Notes: a model not told the origin generated them from the letters alone. A stretch of 36,521 nucleotides of DNA from Runella sp. (GCF_027484545.1 NZ_JAIXST010000273.1:1-36521), one strand, 5' to 3'. Counted from the first letter of the stretch, positions 15,654 through 24,405 are shown. Numbers and translations: made by a program.

Positions 15654-16526
15654 ATGCAAAAACCTGAAAACCCAATTCGGCAGGCACATCTACTGACTCC
15701 GTTTGTGTATCGTACGATGGCAGAGGTGGAAGAACGACGTTCTCAAACGCCTGATTTGCCGCATCGTCACGACTATTTTACGGTATTAGCGGTAGAAAAA
15801 GCCGAAGGTGTTCATCAAATTGACTTTATAGAATACCCGCTTCGGGCCAACACCGTCTATTTTGTCTCTCCCGAACAAATCCACCACCTTATGCTGACCC
15901 AGCTTGCGCCGCGTGGTCACGTGATTTTGTTTCGCCCCGATTTTTTACAGGATTTCAGTATTGCACCCGCGCAGTTGTACGACATGGACTTGTTTTTCAA
16001 CTGCGATGAGGCGCGCCCGTTGGAGCTTACTGCTAATGAAATGAAGCAGTTAATGCCTTATATTCAGGGGATTGCCAACGAGTATCTGTCTGAAAAAACG
16101 CAAAAATGGGAAGCAATAGGAGCGTGGCTGAAATTGTTTTTGCTGGAATGTAAACGATTGAAAGCGACTCAGAAAATCGCGAATAAGTCGTGGGATAATC
16201 GTCAGGCGGAAATTGTGAAACAGTTTAAAAACGATGTAGAACGGTTTTTTCGGCAACAGCATAAAGTCAATGAATACGCCGACCATCAGCACCTAACGGC
16301 CAATCATTTGAACGAAGTCATTAAAAATGAAACTGGAACGTCGGCAAAGGAGTTTATCCAAAATCGGTTGATACTAGAAGCCAAACGGTTGGCGCGGTAT
16401 TCCGAGTTGAATGCCAAAGAAATAGCGTATCAATTGGGCTACGAAGACGTAGCTCATTTCAGCAAATTTTTTAAAAAATGTGAAGGCATCGCATTTACCG
16501 AATTTCGGGAAAAAGTAGAATCATAA
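15654..16526 (+). CDS. AraC family transcriptional regulator
   Basis: From ATG 15654 the protein has 290 residues. An open frame reaches back to 15525 but overlaps the Dabb gene, and its extra 43 residues look non-coding. The N-terminal half is a cupin-like ligand domain (PHRHDYFTVLAVEKA..., NTVYFVSPEQIHHL). The C-terminal half carries two helix-turn-helix motifs (TANHLNEVIKNETGTSAKEFI, LNAKEIAYQLGYEDVAHFSKFFKK), classic AraC/XylS. It sits 30 bp upstream of the ring-cleaving dioxygenase on the same strand and may control it. The inducer is unknown. Confidence 0.9.
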   Translation: MQKPENPIRQAHLLTPFVYRTMAEVEERRSQTPDLPHRHDYFTVLAVEKAEGVHQIDFIEYPLRANTVYFVSPEQIHHLMLTQLAPRGHVILFRPDFLQDFSIAPAQLYDMDLFFNCDEARPLELTANEMKQLMPYIQGIANEYLSEKTQKWEAIGAWLKLFLLECKRLKATQKIANKSWDNRQAEIVKQFKNDVERFFRQQHKVNEYADHQHLTANHLNEVIKNETGTSAKEFIQNRLILEAKRLARYSELNAKEIAYQLGYEDVAHFSKFFKKCEGIAFTEFREKVES

Positions 16527-16556
16527 ATCTCCCCTCCATCTTCTATTCTTAAAACT

Positions 16557-17513
16557 ATGCAAACCAATCGTCTCCTCAAAGGCCTGCACCATGTGACAGC
16601 AACCGTCAATGATGCGCAGGAAGATTACGATTTTTATACCAAACTCTTAGGGCTTCGTCTGGTCAAAAAGACGGTTAATTTTGACAATAATTTTGTGTAC
16701 CACTTCTACTACGCCGACCAAGTGGGTACGCCCGGTACTGTTTTTACCACCTTTCCTTACAAAGGCCATGGCGTACGGCAAGGCGAAGAAGGTTCGGGAA
16801 TGATTATTACCACAACTTTTTCGGTTCCCGGTTCTTCATTGGAATTTTGGCATCAACGCCTTACCGATGCAGGTGTGTCGGTACTTCCGTTCAAGCGCTT
16901 TGAGCAGGATGTGTTGTGGTTTCGGGACCCTTCGGGACTTCAATTAGAGCTGATTGCCGATGATAACGACGACCGAATTCCTTTTGAAACGGATGAAGTT
17001 GGAAGTTCGGTAGGTATTCGGGGCATTCACCACGTCACATTGTGGGTAGCGGCGGACGATTGGGATAGGTTGAGACAATTTTTGACCACTGAAATGAACA
17101 TGTCAGAAGTGGCGCAGGAAGAAAATCGAATTCGACTGAATGTAAATGAAGGCGGAGCAGGCAATTGTCTGGAATTATTGCAGGCAGAACCTACTGCGCC
17201 ACGCGGTAAAAATGGCCTTGGCACAGTGCATCACGTAGCGTGGAAAATCGAAACTGAAGAAGAGCAATTGGCACTGCGCCGGCGTTTGGTGGAAGAATTG
17301 GGAATGCAGGTAACCGAAGTCAAAGACCGTAAGTACTTCCGTTCCATTTATTTCCGTTTGCCTTCGGGTCAACTGTTTGAAGTCGCTACCACGGGGCCCG
17401 GATTTGACGTGGATGAGTCAGTGGAAGAATTGGGCACTCACCTTATGTTGCCCGAGGATAAAGAACACAATCGTGCCATTATTGAAGCAAGATTGACTGA
17501 GATTCAATTATAA
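16557..17513 (+). CDS. Ring-cleaving dioxygenase (VOC/glyoxalase superfamily)
   Basis: A 318-residue protein made of two vicinal-oxygen-chelate modules (about 5-140 and 155-290). The repeated opening GLHHVTATVNDAQEDYDFY / GIHHVTLWVAADDWD supplies histidine ligands and RLPSGQLFEVATTGPGF supplies the Glu ligand. The length and the paired modules match the MhqO-type ring-cleaving dioxygenases that open hydroquinone or catechol-like rings and often confer quinone tolerance. The true substrate is unknown. It follows an AraC regulator by 30 bp and converges with a MarR-GNAT gene, a regulator class that controls mhq genes in Bacillus. Confidence 0.85.
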   Translation: MQTNRLLKGLHHVTATVNDAQEDYDFYTKLLGLRLVKKTVNFDNNFVYHFYYADQVGTPGTVFTTFPYKGHGVRQGEEGSGMIITTTFSVPGSSLEFWHQRLTDAGVSVLPFKRFEQDVLWFRDPSGLQLELIADDNDDRIPFETDEVGSSVGIRGIHHVTLWVAADDWDRLRQFLTTEMNMSEVAQEENRIRLNVNEGGAGNCLELLQAEPTAPRGKNGLGTVHHVAWKIETEEEQLALRRRLVEELGMQVTEVKDRKYFRSIYFRLPSGQLFEVATTGPGFDVDESVEELGTHLMLPEDKEHNRAIIEARLTEIQL

Positions 17514-17549
17514 ACGCAGAACGGATGGAAAATGGAGAACGTATAATAA

Positions 17550-18503
17550 TTATAGAAACATCTCCATTGCCACATCGGCTCTGGAATAAGGCGAACTGAA
17601 ATCTTTGACCGTTTTAAAACCCAGCTTTTGGTAGAGATTCAAAGCAGGTAGCAAACGAGAATTGGTTTCCAAATACAACCGTTTCAATCCCATTTTTCGA
17701 GCTTCATCTATGATAGATTGCCCCAATAATTCGCCGATTCCCAATCCTTTGGCGTTGTTATCGACGCCCATTTTCGACAATTCCATGCTATCTTCGGTCA
17801 TGGGTTTGAGTGCCGAAGTTCCTACGATAGTGCCCTGATATTCAGCCAGTAATACGATTCCGCCTTTGTTCAGGTAAAATTTATCAGGGTTTTCGAGTGA
17901 TTCCATGTCAAGCGGTTCGACTTTGAAATAACGCTCAATCCATTCGTAATTGATGCGTTTGAAACTTTCTCGCTGAACGGCGTTTTGAGGATCAAGCGGA
18001 ATGATATTTACTTTATTTCGCTCCCGAATTTTTAGTCGGCTTTTGATGCGCTCCGGCATACTTTTGCGCAAAATCACCTGTTCGTATTCCATTAGTGAGC
18101 GCAGTACATCGGTTTCACACTCGTTCTTTACTTCGTTCATCGTATCTTCCAAATCCTCCAGCAGTTCTTTCATTCGCTCATGCATTTGAACTCCTTTTTC
18201 GGTAAGGCGAACGTTGGTTTCTCGTTTGTCGACAAGACCTTTTTGGGTCTCCAGAAAACCTTCTTTGACCATTTCTTTCACCATTAGGCTAACACCTACG
18301 TGCGATTGCCCGATATATTCGGCAATTTTGGAAACCGTTTCGGCTTCTTTTTGCGCAATGGCCAAAAACACGGGAAACCATTTTACCTCAAAATCCATCC
18401 CGTACATTTGATAGACCTGAGCGGATGCCTGTTGACTGATTTCGCCAAGCCGGCGCATATAACTTCCAAGGGCAACGTAACCCAAAGTGCGATACAAATC
18501 CAT
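17550..18503 (-). CDS. Bifunctional MarR-family regulator / GNAT acetyltransferase
   Basis: A 317-residue fusion. Residues about 1-150 are a MarR winged helix (AEYIGQSHVGVSLMVKEMVKEGFLE as recognition region, VDKRETNVRLTEKG as wing). Residues about 165-317 are a GNAT domain with the acetyl-CoA loop around GVDNNAKGLGIGELLGQ and the strand RLYLETNSRLLPALNLYQKLGF. This fused 'bifunctional helix-turn-helix/GNAT' family is known, but its substrates are mostly undefined. Nine bases upstream of the ATG lies a 26-bp perfect palindrome, probably its own operator. It converges with the dioxygenase gene. Confidence 0.9.
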   Translation of the reverse strand: MDLYRTLGYVALGSYMRRLGEISQQASAQVYQMYGMDFEVKWFPVFLAIAQKEAETVSKIAEYIGQSHVGVSLMVKEMVKEGFLETQKGLVDKRETNVRLTEKGVQMHERMKELLEDLEDTMNEVKNECETDVLRSLMEYEQVILRKSMPERIKSRLKIRERNKVNIIPLDPQNAVQRESFKRINYEWIERYFKVEPLDMESLENPDKFYLNKGGIVLLAEYQGTIVGTSALKPMTEDSMELSKMGVDNNAKGLGIGELLGQSIIDEARKMGLKRLYLETNSRLLPALNLYQKLGFKTVKDFSSPYSRADVAMEMFL

Positions 18504-18512
18504 GATATAAAC

Positions 18513-18538
18513 AATTTACGTAATTAATTACGTAAATT
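18513..18538. promoter_or_regulatory. 26-bp perfect palindrome, likely MarR operator
   Basis: The half-site AATTTACGTAATT at 18513-18525 is followed directly by its exact complement AATTACGTAAATT at 18526-18538. The dyad starts 9 bases upstream of the MarR-GNAT start codon. Length, symmetry and position fit a MarR dimer site that blocks transcription of its own gene. The TTACGTAA core also appears twice within it. Confidence 0.75.
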
Positions 18539-18659
18539 AAAATGATACTGACTTAAAAAACAATAGCTATGAAGTTTTTTTGAAGAATGAATTCGTGAAT
18601 AAATTTTATGCGCTTACTGATGATAGGTGTACTGGAACTTATACAGGTTATGATGAAGT

Positions 18660-19043
18660 TCAAAGGGCTATTTTAATATCAAATTGCTTTGTTTGCTTTA
18701 TCTTTTTTACGAGATCAAATTTAATTGGGTCAGGTGTAAAAAAATCTTTTGCTGATGCTGCTTCAATCGTAGTAGTTTGAATAAGTTTTAAAATTTTCAG
18801 TCTTTCAATTAAATCCTGATATGATAGCAAAAACTTACTATAAGAATTGACACGTGAATTGAATGTAATACGATCCATTTCAAAGCCAGTTTCGCTTTTT
18901 ATAAAACTATCTAATAAAGTTTCATCATTATCTGGAAGATATTGAAGGCAATTACGTATATCATCCACGATTGGATGGTATATCTTGAAATACTGATGTA
19001 AAACAATCGAAACTTCATTTAAAAAAAACCCTCTTGTGCTCAT
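18660..19043 (-). CDS. C-terminal part of a split accessory membrane protein
   Basis: This 127-residue frame (ATG 19043) overlaps the upstream 164-residue membrane protein by 29 bases, in another frame. The overlap contains a T8 run (A8 on the plus strand, 19021-19028). With one T fewer, the upstream protein would continue directly as HKRVFLNEVSIVLHQYFKIYH... and the two would form one protein of about 282 residues. The product is helical, charged and soluble, with no motif I recognise. It probably does not function alone. Its base composition is AT-rich like the neighbouring toxin-antitoxin genes, unlike the flanking core genes. Confidence 0.6.
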   Translation of the reverse strand: MSTRGFFLNEVSIVLHQYFKIYHPIVDDIRNCLQYLPDNDETLLDSFIKSETGFEMDRITFNSRVNSYSKFLLSYQDLIERLKILKLIQTTTIEAASAKDFFTPDPIKFDLVKKIKQTKQFDIKIAL

Positions 19044-19509
19044 TTATAAAAACAAAAGTATCTACGCTTTCGGCTAATTCTGTTAAATATGTTAGCTTAT
19101 CTCTTAATTGGGCCAAAAAATCGAATCTATCTTGACCACAAACAAATATATCGAGGCGGTTAGGAGTAGCTTTTTGGGCTGGATTAAATAGATTTGTAGG
19201 GATTTCTATTAATAAATTCTGTTGGTGCCTTTCTAAAATTTTTAACAATAAATCAAGATTTGTTGCACTTTTGGAGTGATTGTTTGAAGAAAGCTGGTCT
19301 TGAAAGGTATGGTAAACAAGTAAAATAGTTACCAACCCAATAATAGGAGAGAACAAACCTCCAAACGTATCTCCAAGAGGTCCTGAAACTGCTACAGTTT
19401 CTTTGAGGTCGCCATAATGCAGTATTAAAGAAGCAATAAAAACGACGGCGCAAATGACAGCAAGTATCAAATTAATTATCAGCCTATTATCTTTCAGAAG
19501 ATTCTTCAT
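19015..19509 (-). CDS. Membrane protein, N-terminal part of a split gene; possible abortive-infection type
   Basis: A 164-residue protein with two N-terminal transmembrane helices (about 11-31, INLILAVICAVVFIASLILHY, and 48-66, GGLFSPIIGLVTILLVYHT), then a coiled-coil-like cytoplasmic part. The GPLGDTFGGLFSPIIGLVTILLVYHTF stretch resembles the two-helix FGD-FGG-L-P anchor of the 'putative phage abortive infection protein' group. That similarity is loose and from memory. The reading frame ends inside the T8 tract shared with the gene at 18660. It begins 4 bp after the YoeB-type toxin gene on the same strand, so it looks cotranscribed with the toxin-antitoxin pair. Confidence 0.6.
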   Translation of the reverse strand: MKNLLKDNRLIINLILAVICAVVFIASLILHYGDLKETVAVSGPLGDTFGGLFSPIIGLVTILLVYHTFQDQLSSNNHSKSATNLDLLLKILERHQQNLLIEIPTNLFNPAQKATPNRLDIFVCGQDRFDFLAQLRDKLTYLTELAESVDTFVFINEHKRVFFK

Positions 19510-19513
19510 TTCC

Positions 19514-19783
19514 TTATTTGTCTCCGCAATGCCCTTTAACGGAGATGATTAAAATATATTCATCAGATTCTACTTTATACACCAAACGGTGTTCATCGGT
19601 GATTCTCCGAGACCAGTAGCCCTTTAAATCACCTTTCAAAAGTTCAGGTTTGCCAATTCCTTCAAATGGATGTCGTCGAATGTCTTTTAGGAGTTCATAA
19701 ATGCGTTTGAAAATGTTACGATTATAGATACCCCAATCTGCAAGATCATCAAACGCATCCGCATCGAATACCAATTTTCTCAT
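19514..19783 (-). CDS. YoeB/Txe family toxin (mRNA endoribonuclease)
   Basis: An 89-residue RelE-fold toxin of the YoeB/Txe type. The family core GKPELLKGDLKGYWSRRITDEHRLVYKV is nearly canonical. Residues matching the YoeB catalytic set are E47, R66 and H85. The usual final Tyr is Cys86, and three extra residues (GDK) follow. YoeB toxins bind the ribosomal A site and cut mRNA there, and the partner antitoxin blocks this. The start overlaps the end of the antitoxin gene by 4 bases, the classic antitoxin-first operon. Confidence 0.9.
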   Translation of the reverse strand: MRKLVFDADAFDDLADWGIYNRNIFKRIYELLKDIRRHPFEGIGKPELLKGDLKGYWSRRITDEHRLVYKVESDEYILIISVKGHCGDK

Positions 19784-20031
19784 TTTTGTAACATTCTGCC
19801 ATCTAATTCACTTTCGGTGATTTCTACCACTTGAGTTCTTGATTCGACGTTGGCAGCAGCTTTTTTTAAACGCTTCCAATAAGCTTCTTTACTTTCGGAT
19901 TTATTAAGTCCAAAGTCTTCAGGAGCCGTAATCGTAATCTGCAACTCCTGCTCATTTTTGAACAAACTTTTAATGATTTCAATAAAATCAGCATTGAGTT
20001 CGTCGCGGCGCAGCACAAAGGTTGATTCCAT
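19780..20031 (-). CDS. Antitoxin of the YoeB-type pair
   Basis: An 83-residue protein directly upstream of the toxin, with a 4-base overlap. The first half (STFVLRRDELNADFIEIIKSLF) could form a strand-helix dimer domain with DNA-binding potential. The second half (EAYWKRLKKAAANVESRTQVVEITESEL) is charged and helical, as expected for a toxin-wrapping tail. It is not an obvious YefM/Phd sequence; the call rests on position, size and overlap with a clear YoeB toxin. It is probably autoregulated together with the toxin. Confidence 0.75.
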   Translation of the reverse strand: MESTFVLRRDELNADFIEIIKSLFKNEQELQITITAPEDFGLNKSESKEAYWKRLKKAAANVESRTQVVEITESELDGRMLQK

Positions 20032-20073
20032 AACTATTGTCTGTTTTTTTCAAAAGTACGTTTTTCCAAGCTT

Positions 20074-22938
20074 TTACGATAATTCCAATTTCAAAAACTT
20101 CCCTGTAAAACTCTCTTTTACTTTTGCTACTTTTTCGGGGGTTCCTTCGGCGATGATACGTCCGCCGGCGTTGCCTCCTTCGGGGCCAATGTCAATGACA
20201 TGGTCAGCTACTTTGATAACGTCCATGTTGTGTTCGATGATAAGAACCGTATTGCCTTTGTCGGCCAATTTGTTCAATACTGCCAACAAATGCTGAATAT
20301 CCTGAAAATGCAGCCCCGTAGTAGGTTCGTCCAGAATATAGAGTGTTTGTCCCGTATCTTTTTTGGAAAGTTCTTCGGCCAATTTGACTCGTTGCGCTTC
20401 GCCACCCGAGAGGGTGGTGGCGTGTTGACCAAGGGTGATATAGCCCAATCCAACGTCATTCAGCGTAACTACCTTCCGATTGATTTTGGGGATACTTTCA
20501 AAGAATTCCAACGCCTGTTCCACGGTCATGTCCAACACATCGGCAATGGATTTCCCTTTGAAACGTACTTCCAATGTCTCGCGGTTAAAACGTTTGCCTT
20601 TGCACGTATCACAATCCACGTACACATCGGGCAAAAATTCCATTTCGATTTTTTTCATGCCGGCTCCTTCGCAATCTTCGCAACGACCGCCTTTTACGTT
20701 AAACGAAAAACGCCCAGGCTTATAGCCTCGAATCTTAGCTTCGGGCAATTCAGCGTACAGCGAACGAATTTCGGAAAACATGTTGGTGTAAGTGGCGGGA
20801 TTAGAGCGTGGCGTGCGACCGATGGGGGATTGGTCTACTTCAATTACTTTATCAATTTGATCCAATCCTTCTACCCCTTTATAAGGCAGTGGCTCGCGCT
20901 TGGAATTATAAAAATGCCGATTCAGAATCGGGAAAAGGGTTTCGTGAATCAACGACGACTTGCCACTTCCACTGACGCCCGTCACACAAATCATTTTTCC
21001 CAAAGGTAAGTTGAGCGTTACATTTTTGAGATTATGACCGGTAGTCCCTTTCAAAATGATGTTTTTCCCATTGCCCTCGCGGCGGTTTTTGGGAACTTCA
21101 ATGGCTATTCGGCCACTGAGGTAATCGGCTGTAAGCGAGCCGTTTTTCAAAAACTCTTCGGGCGTACCGTGTCCTACCACCTGTCCGCCGTGGCGGCCTG
21201 CTCCCGGGCCAATGTCGAGAATATAATCGGATTCGAGCATCATGTCTTTGTCGTGCTCTACGACCAAAACAGTATTTCCCAAATCACGCAGTTTTTTCAA
21301 AGAATCAATGAGGCGAACATTGTCGCGCTGATGGAGGCCAATGCTGGGCTCGTCCATAATGTACAATACGCCCGTAAGTTGTGTACCGATTTGGGTAGCC
21401 AAGCGAATGCGTTGCGCTTCGCCGCCCGAAAGCGTTTTCAGGGGGCGATTGAGCGTCAAATAATCCAAGCCTACATCCAACAAGAATCCAACGCGTTTGC
21501 GAATTTCTTTCAACACTTCGCGACCAATCAATTGCTGTCGCTCGGTGATACGTCCTTCCAAACCGTCCAGCCAATTCCACAAGTCCCGAATGTCCGTTTC
21601 GGCCAATTGAGCAATGTTTTTATCGTCAATTTTGAACCAAAGTGCTTCTTTTTTCAGACGCGCACCTTCGCAATCAGGGCAGGTCGTAATGGTCATGAAA
21701 TCTTTGAGCCAATCCTGAATTTTCTCCGTCCCATTCTCCTGCTGACGTCGTAAAAAGGTAATAATGCCCTCGTATTTCGTATTCCATTCGGTGCCTTCGT
21801 ATTTTTTTGACGGCACAGGCACGGGTTCATCCGTACCGTTCAGCATCAAGTCAATGGCCTCCGGCGGAAATTTATTAATAGGCGTACTCAGTGTTACTTT
21901 AAACGGTTTGAGTAAAATTTCCAACTGTTTAAAAATCCATAAATCGCGGTATTCGCCAATGGGAGCGATTGCTCCTTTACTCAAACTCAGACTTTTATCA
22001 GGAATAACGCTTTCTTCGGTAATTTCTTCCACGACTCCCAGACCCTGACAGGTAGGACACCAACCATAAGGAGAGTTGAACGAAAAGCTATTGGGGGCCG
22101 GGTCATCGTAGCTGATACCGGCTATGGGATCCATAAGGTTTTGGGAAAAATAATGCACTTCATTTTTCGCATCCAACAACATCATGACTCCTTTTCCCTG
22201 TTTTAGCGTGGTTCCGACGGATTGGCTCAGTCGAAAACGTGACTGTGGGTCTGTAGCATCTTTTTTTGGAATAAGCCGATCGACTACAATCTCAATGTCG
22301 TGGATTTTGTAGCGGTCGAGCTGCATTTTTGGAGTGATGTCCTGTACTTCATTATCTACGCGCACTTTGGTGTAGCCGAGTTTGGCGATTTGAACAAACA
22401 ATTCCCGATAATGTCCTTTGCGTCCTTTCACCACGGGGGCGAGAAGCGTTGCTTTTTGATTTTCAAATTGGCTGAGAATCTGGTCAATGATTTGATCCTG
22501 CGATTGTTTTACCATCGGTCGACCCGTTACGTAGCTGAATGCATCGCCCGAGCGAGCGTACAACAAACGCAGAAAATCGTAAATCTCAGTGACAGTCCCG
22601 ACCGTAGAACGGGGATTGCGCGAGGTGGTTTTTTGCTCAATACTGATGACGGGACTCAACCCTTCAATTTTGTCCACATCGGGGCGTTCCATGTTGCCCA
22701 GAAACCCCCGCGCATACGCCGAAAAGCTTTCCATGTAGCGACGTTGGCCTTCGGCATAAATGGTATCAAAAGCCAACGAGGATTTGCCGCTGCCGCTGAT
22801 ACCCGTCACCACCACGAGTTTGTTGCGAGGAATGGTAACGTCAATATTTTTAAGATTATGTTCGCGGGCACCTATGACCTCTATTTGGTCATGGCCTGTC
22901 AGTTCGATGTCTGTTAGTGTAGGTTTCTGATTGTCCAT
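20074..22938 (-). CDS. uvrA: Excinuclease ABC subunit A (UvrA)
   Basis: The ATG at 22938 gives 954 residues; a TTG 5 codons earlier is less likely. UvrA is the damage-recognition ATPase of nucleotide excision repair and acts as a dimer with UvrB. Both ABC modules are complete: Walker A GISGSGKSSLAFDT and GVSGSGKSSLIHET, signatures LSGGEAQRIRLA and LSGGEAQRVKLA, and Walker B regions LYIMDEPSIGLH and LYILDEPTTGLH. Zinc modules CPTCQGLG, CPDCEGARL and CEDCEGAG...CDTCKG are present. It is transcribed alone from a Bacteroidota-type -7 box at 22964. Confidence 0.97.
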   Translation of the reverse strand: MDNQKPTLTDIELTGHDQIEVIGAREHNLKNIDVTIPRNKLVVVTGISGSGKSSLAFDTIYAEGQRRYMESFSAYARGFLGNMERPDVDKIEGLSPVISIEQKTTSRNPRSTVGTVTEIYDFLRLLYARSGDAFSYVTGRPMVKQSQDQIIDQILSQFENQKATLLAPVVKGRKGHYRELFVQIAKLGYTKVRVDNEVQDITPKMQLDRYKIHDIEIVVDRLIPKKDATDPQSRFRLSQSVGTTLKQGKGVMMLLDAKNEVHYFSQNLMDPIAGISYDDPAPNSFSFNSPYGWCPTCQGLGVVEEITEESVIPDKSLSLSKGAIAPIGEYRDLWIFKQLEILLKPFKVTLSTPINKFPPEAIDLMLNGTDEPVPVPSKKYEGTEWNTKYEGIITFLRRQQENGTEKIQDWLKDFMTITTCPDCEGARLKKEALWFKIDDKNIAQLAETDIRDLWNWLDGLEGRITERQQLIGREVLKEIRKRVGFLLDVGLDYLTLNRPLKTLSGGEAQRIRLATQIGTQLTGVLYIMDEPSIGLHQRDNVRLIDSLKKLRDLGNTVLVVEHDKDMMLESDYILDIGPGAGRHGGQVVGHGTPEEFLKNGSLTADYLSGRIAIEVPKNRREGNGKNIILKGTTGHNLKNVTLNLPLGKMICVTGVSGSGKSSLIHETLFPILNRHFYNSKREPLPYKGVEGLDQIDKVIEVDQSPIGRTPRSNPATYTNMFSEIRSLYAELPEAKIRGYKPGRFSFNVKGGRCEDCEGAGMKKIEMEFLPDVYVDCDTCKGKRFNRETLEVRFKGKSIADVLDMTVEQALEFFESIPKINRKVVTLNDVGLGYITLGQHATTLSGGEAQRVKLAEELSKKDTGQTLYILDEPTTGLHFQDIQHLLAVLNKLADKGNTVLIIEHNMDVIKVADHVIDIGPEGGNAGGRIIAEGTPEKVAKVKESFTGKFLKLELS

Positions 22939-22963
22939 GAATTGGTAACGCAAAACGAAAGCG

Positions 22964-22971
22964 CAAAGTTA
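22964..22971 (-). promoter_or_regulatory. Bacteroidota -7 box for uvrA
   Basis: Read on the minus strand this is TAACTTTG, matching TAnnTTTG, 25 bases upstream of the uvrA ATG. No clear TTTG -33 element sits at the expected 19-21 bp. Confidence 0.45.
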
Positions 22972-23124
22972 CCAACGAGAATCAGGTTTTGAAAACTATG
23001 ACAAACAGGTAATTTTTTTGAAATAAGGCGGATTTAACGGTTTTGGGCGCGCAAAATACCTGAGTAATAACGTTGCCGGAATGAAAAACAACCAGCGATA
23101 TAACTATTTATCCATGCGAAAAGC

Positions 23125-23132
23125 TATTTTTG
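23125..23132 (+). promoter_or_regulatory. Possible -7 box for pgk
   Basis: TATTTTTG matches TAnnTTTG and lies 39 bases before the pgk ATG. The -33 element is not evident. Confidence 0.35.
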
Positions 23133-23171
23133 CCCTGAAAATCAATCTTACTTTCAACCCACTGGAATCCT

Positions 23172-24359
23172 ATGAAGACCGTAGATTCGTACAATTTTGC
23201 AGGAAAACGCGCCCTTATCCGCGTTGACTTCAATGTTCCTCTCAACGAAAAATTCGAAATTACTGACGACACTCGTATTCAGGCCACGTTGCCAACAATT
23301 CGCAAAATTTTGGCGGACGGCGGCTCGTGCATTTTAATGTCGCATTTGGGACGTCCGAAAGATGGGCCTACCGAAAAATATTCACTCAAGCACTTAATCA
23401 GCCCGCTTTCTGTCATTTTGGGGATTCCCGTAAAATTTGCTGACGATTGTATCGGGACATCCGCTCACGAACAAGCGGCTACGCTGCAACCGGGTGAAGT
23501 TTTATTGCTCGAAAACCTGCGTTTTTACAAACAGGAAGAAAAAGGCGATGTAGAATTTGCTGAAAAATTATCGAAACTCGGCGATGTTTGGGTAAATGAC
23601 GCTTTCGGAACGGCTCACCGTGCCCACGCTTCTACGGCAGTAATTGGACAGTTTTTTAAAGACCGTATTTGCGGCTATGTCATGCAGGCTGAAATCGACA
23701 ACGCACAACGCATATTGGAACATGCCGAACGTCCGTTTACGGCCATCATGGGCGGAGCAAAAATATCGGATAAAATCCTCATTATTGAGCGTCTTTTGGA
23801 CAAAGTGGATAACCTTATCATTGGCGGTGGAATGACCTATACGTTTACCAAAGCACAGGGTGGCCAAATTGGAAAATCATTGTTGGAAGCCGATAAGCAG
23901 GAGTTAGCGTTGGAAATTATTGAAAAAGCAAAGGAAAAAGGCGTAAATATCATCATGCCCGTTGACAACGTGTGTGCTGATTCTTTCTCCAACGATGCCA
24001 ACCGACAAATAGTAGCAACCGGACAAATTCCTGATGGATGGGAAGGGTTGGACATTGGTCCGGAAAGTATAAAATTGTTTGAAGAAGTGGTACGCACTTC
24101 AAAAACCATTCTTTGGAACGGCCCGATGGGCGTATTTGAATTCCCTAATTTTGCCATTGGCACGGATGCTATTGCTAAAGCCGTCGTAAAAGCAACCGAA
24201 GAAAACGGAGCTTTTTCGCTCATCGGCGGTGGCGATTCAGCTTCAGCTATTAATAACGCCGGCTACGGCGACCGCGTTAGTTACGTTTCAACGGGTGGCG
24301 GTGCGCTGTTGGAATACATGGAAGGAAAAGTATTGCCAGGCGTAGCTGCTTTGGCGTAA
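23172..24359 (+). CDS. pgk: Phosphoglycerate kinase
   Basis: A 395-residue glycolytic enzyme that transfers phosphate between 1,3-bisphosphoglycerate and ADP. It has the signature RVDFNVPL (17-24), [56 protein letters not shown] and the nucleotide loop GGGDSASAI. Length and motifs are complete. It is monocistronic, ending at a strong hairpin that also serves the convergent gene at 24406. It is an ordinary core gene. Confidence 0.97.
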   Translation: MKTVDSYNFAGKRALIRVDFNVPLNEKFEITDDTRIQATLPTIRKILADGGSCILMSHLGRPKDGPTEKYSLKHLISPLSVILGIPVKFADDCIGTSAHEQAATLQPGEVLLLENLRFYKQEEKGDVEFAEKLSKLGDVWVNDAFGTAHRAHASTAVIGQFFKDRICGYVMQAEIDNAQRILEHAERPFTAIMGGAKISDKILIIERLLDKVDNLIIGGGMTYTFTKAQGGQIGKSLLEADKQELALEIIEKAKEKGVNIIMPVDNVCADSFSNDANRQIVATGQIPDGWEGLDIGPESIKLFEEVVRTSKTILWNGPMGVFEFPNFAIGTDAIAKAVVKATEENGAFSLIGGGDSASAINNAGYGDRVSYVSTGGGALLEYMEGKVLPGVAALA

Positions 24360-24366
24360 CGATACA

Positions 24367-24399
24367 AACGCCGACGGAATTTGAAACCCCGTCGGCGTT
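24367..24399. terminator. Bidirectional terminator between pgk and the convergent gene
   Basis: AACGCCGACGG (24367-24377) pairs perfectly with CCGTCGGCGTT (24389-24399) across an 11-nt loop, with AAATTT following. It lies 7 bases after pgk and 6 bases before the stop of the minus-strand gene. Confidence 0.75.
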
Positions 24400-24405
24400 A
24401 AATTT

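Noticed and set aside
18580-18780. 66-residue plus-strand frame
   Set aside because: Largely antisense to the split membrane-protein gene, with no independent support.
20200-21009. Long plus-strand frame of 269 residues
   Set aside because: Antisense to uvrA, whose motifs are complete; the frame is open because of uvrA codon bias.
22300-22917. Plus-strand frame of 205 residues
   Set aside because: Also antisense to uvrA, with no recognisable domain.
24158-24177. TGGCACG...TTGC as a sigma-54 promoter
   Set aside because: The spacing is about three bases too long and it lies inside pgk.
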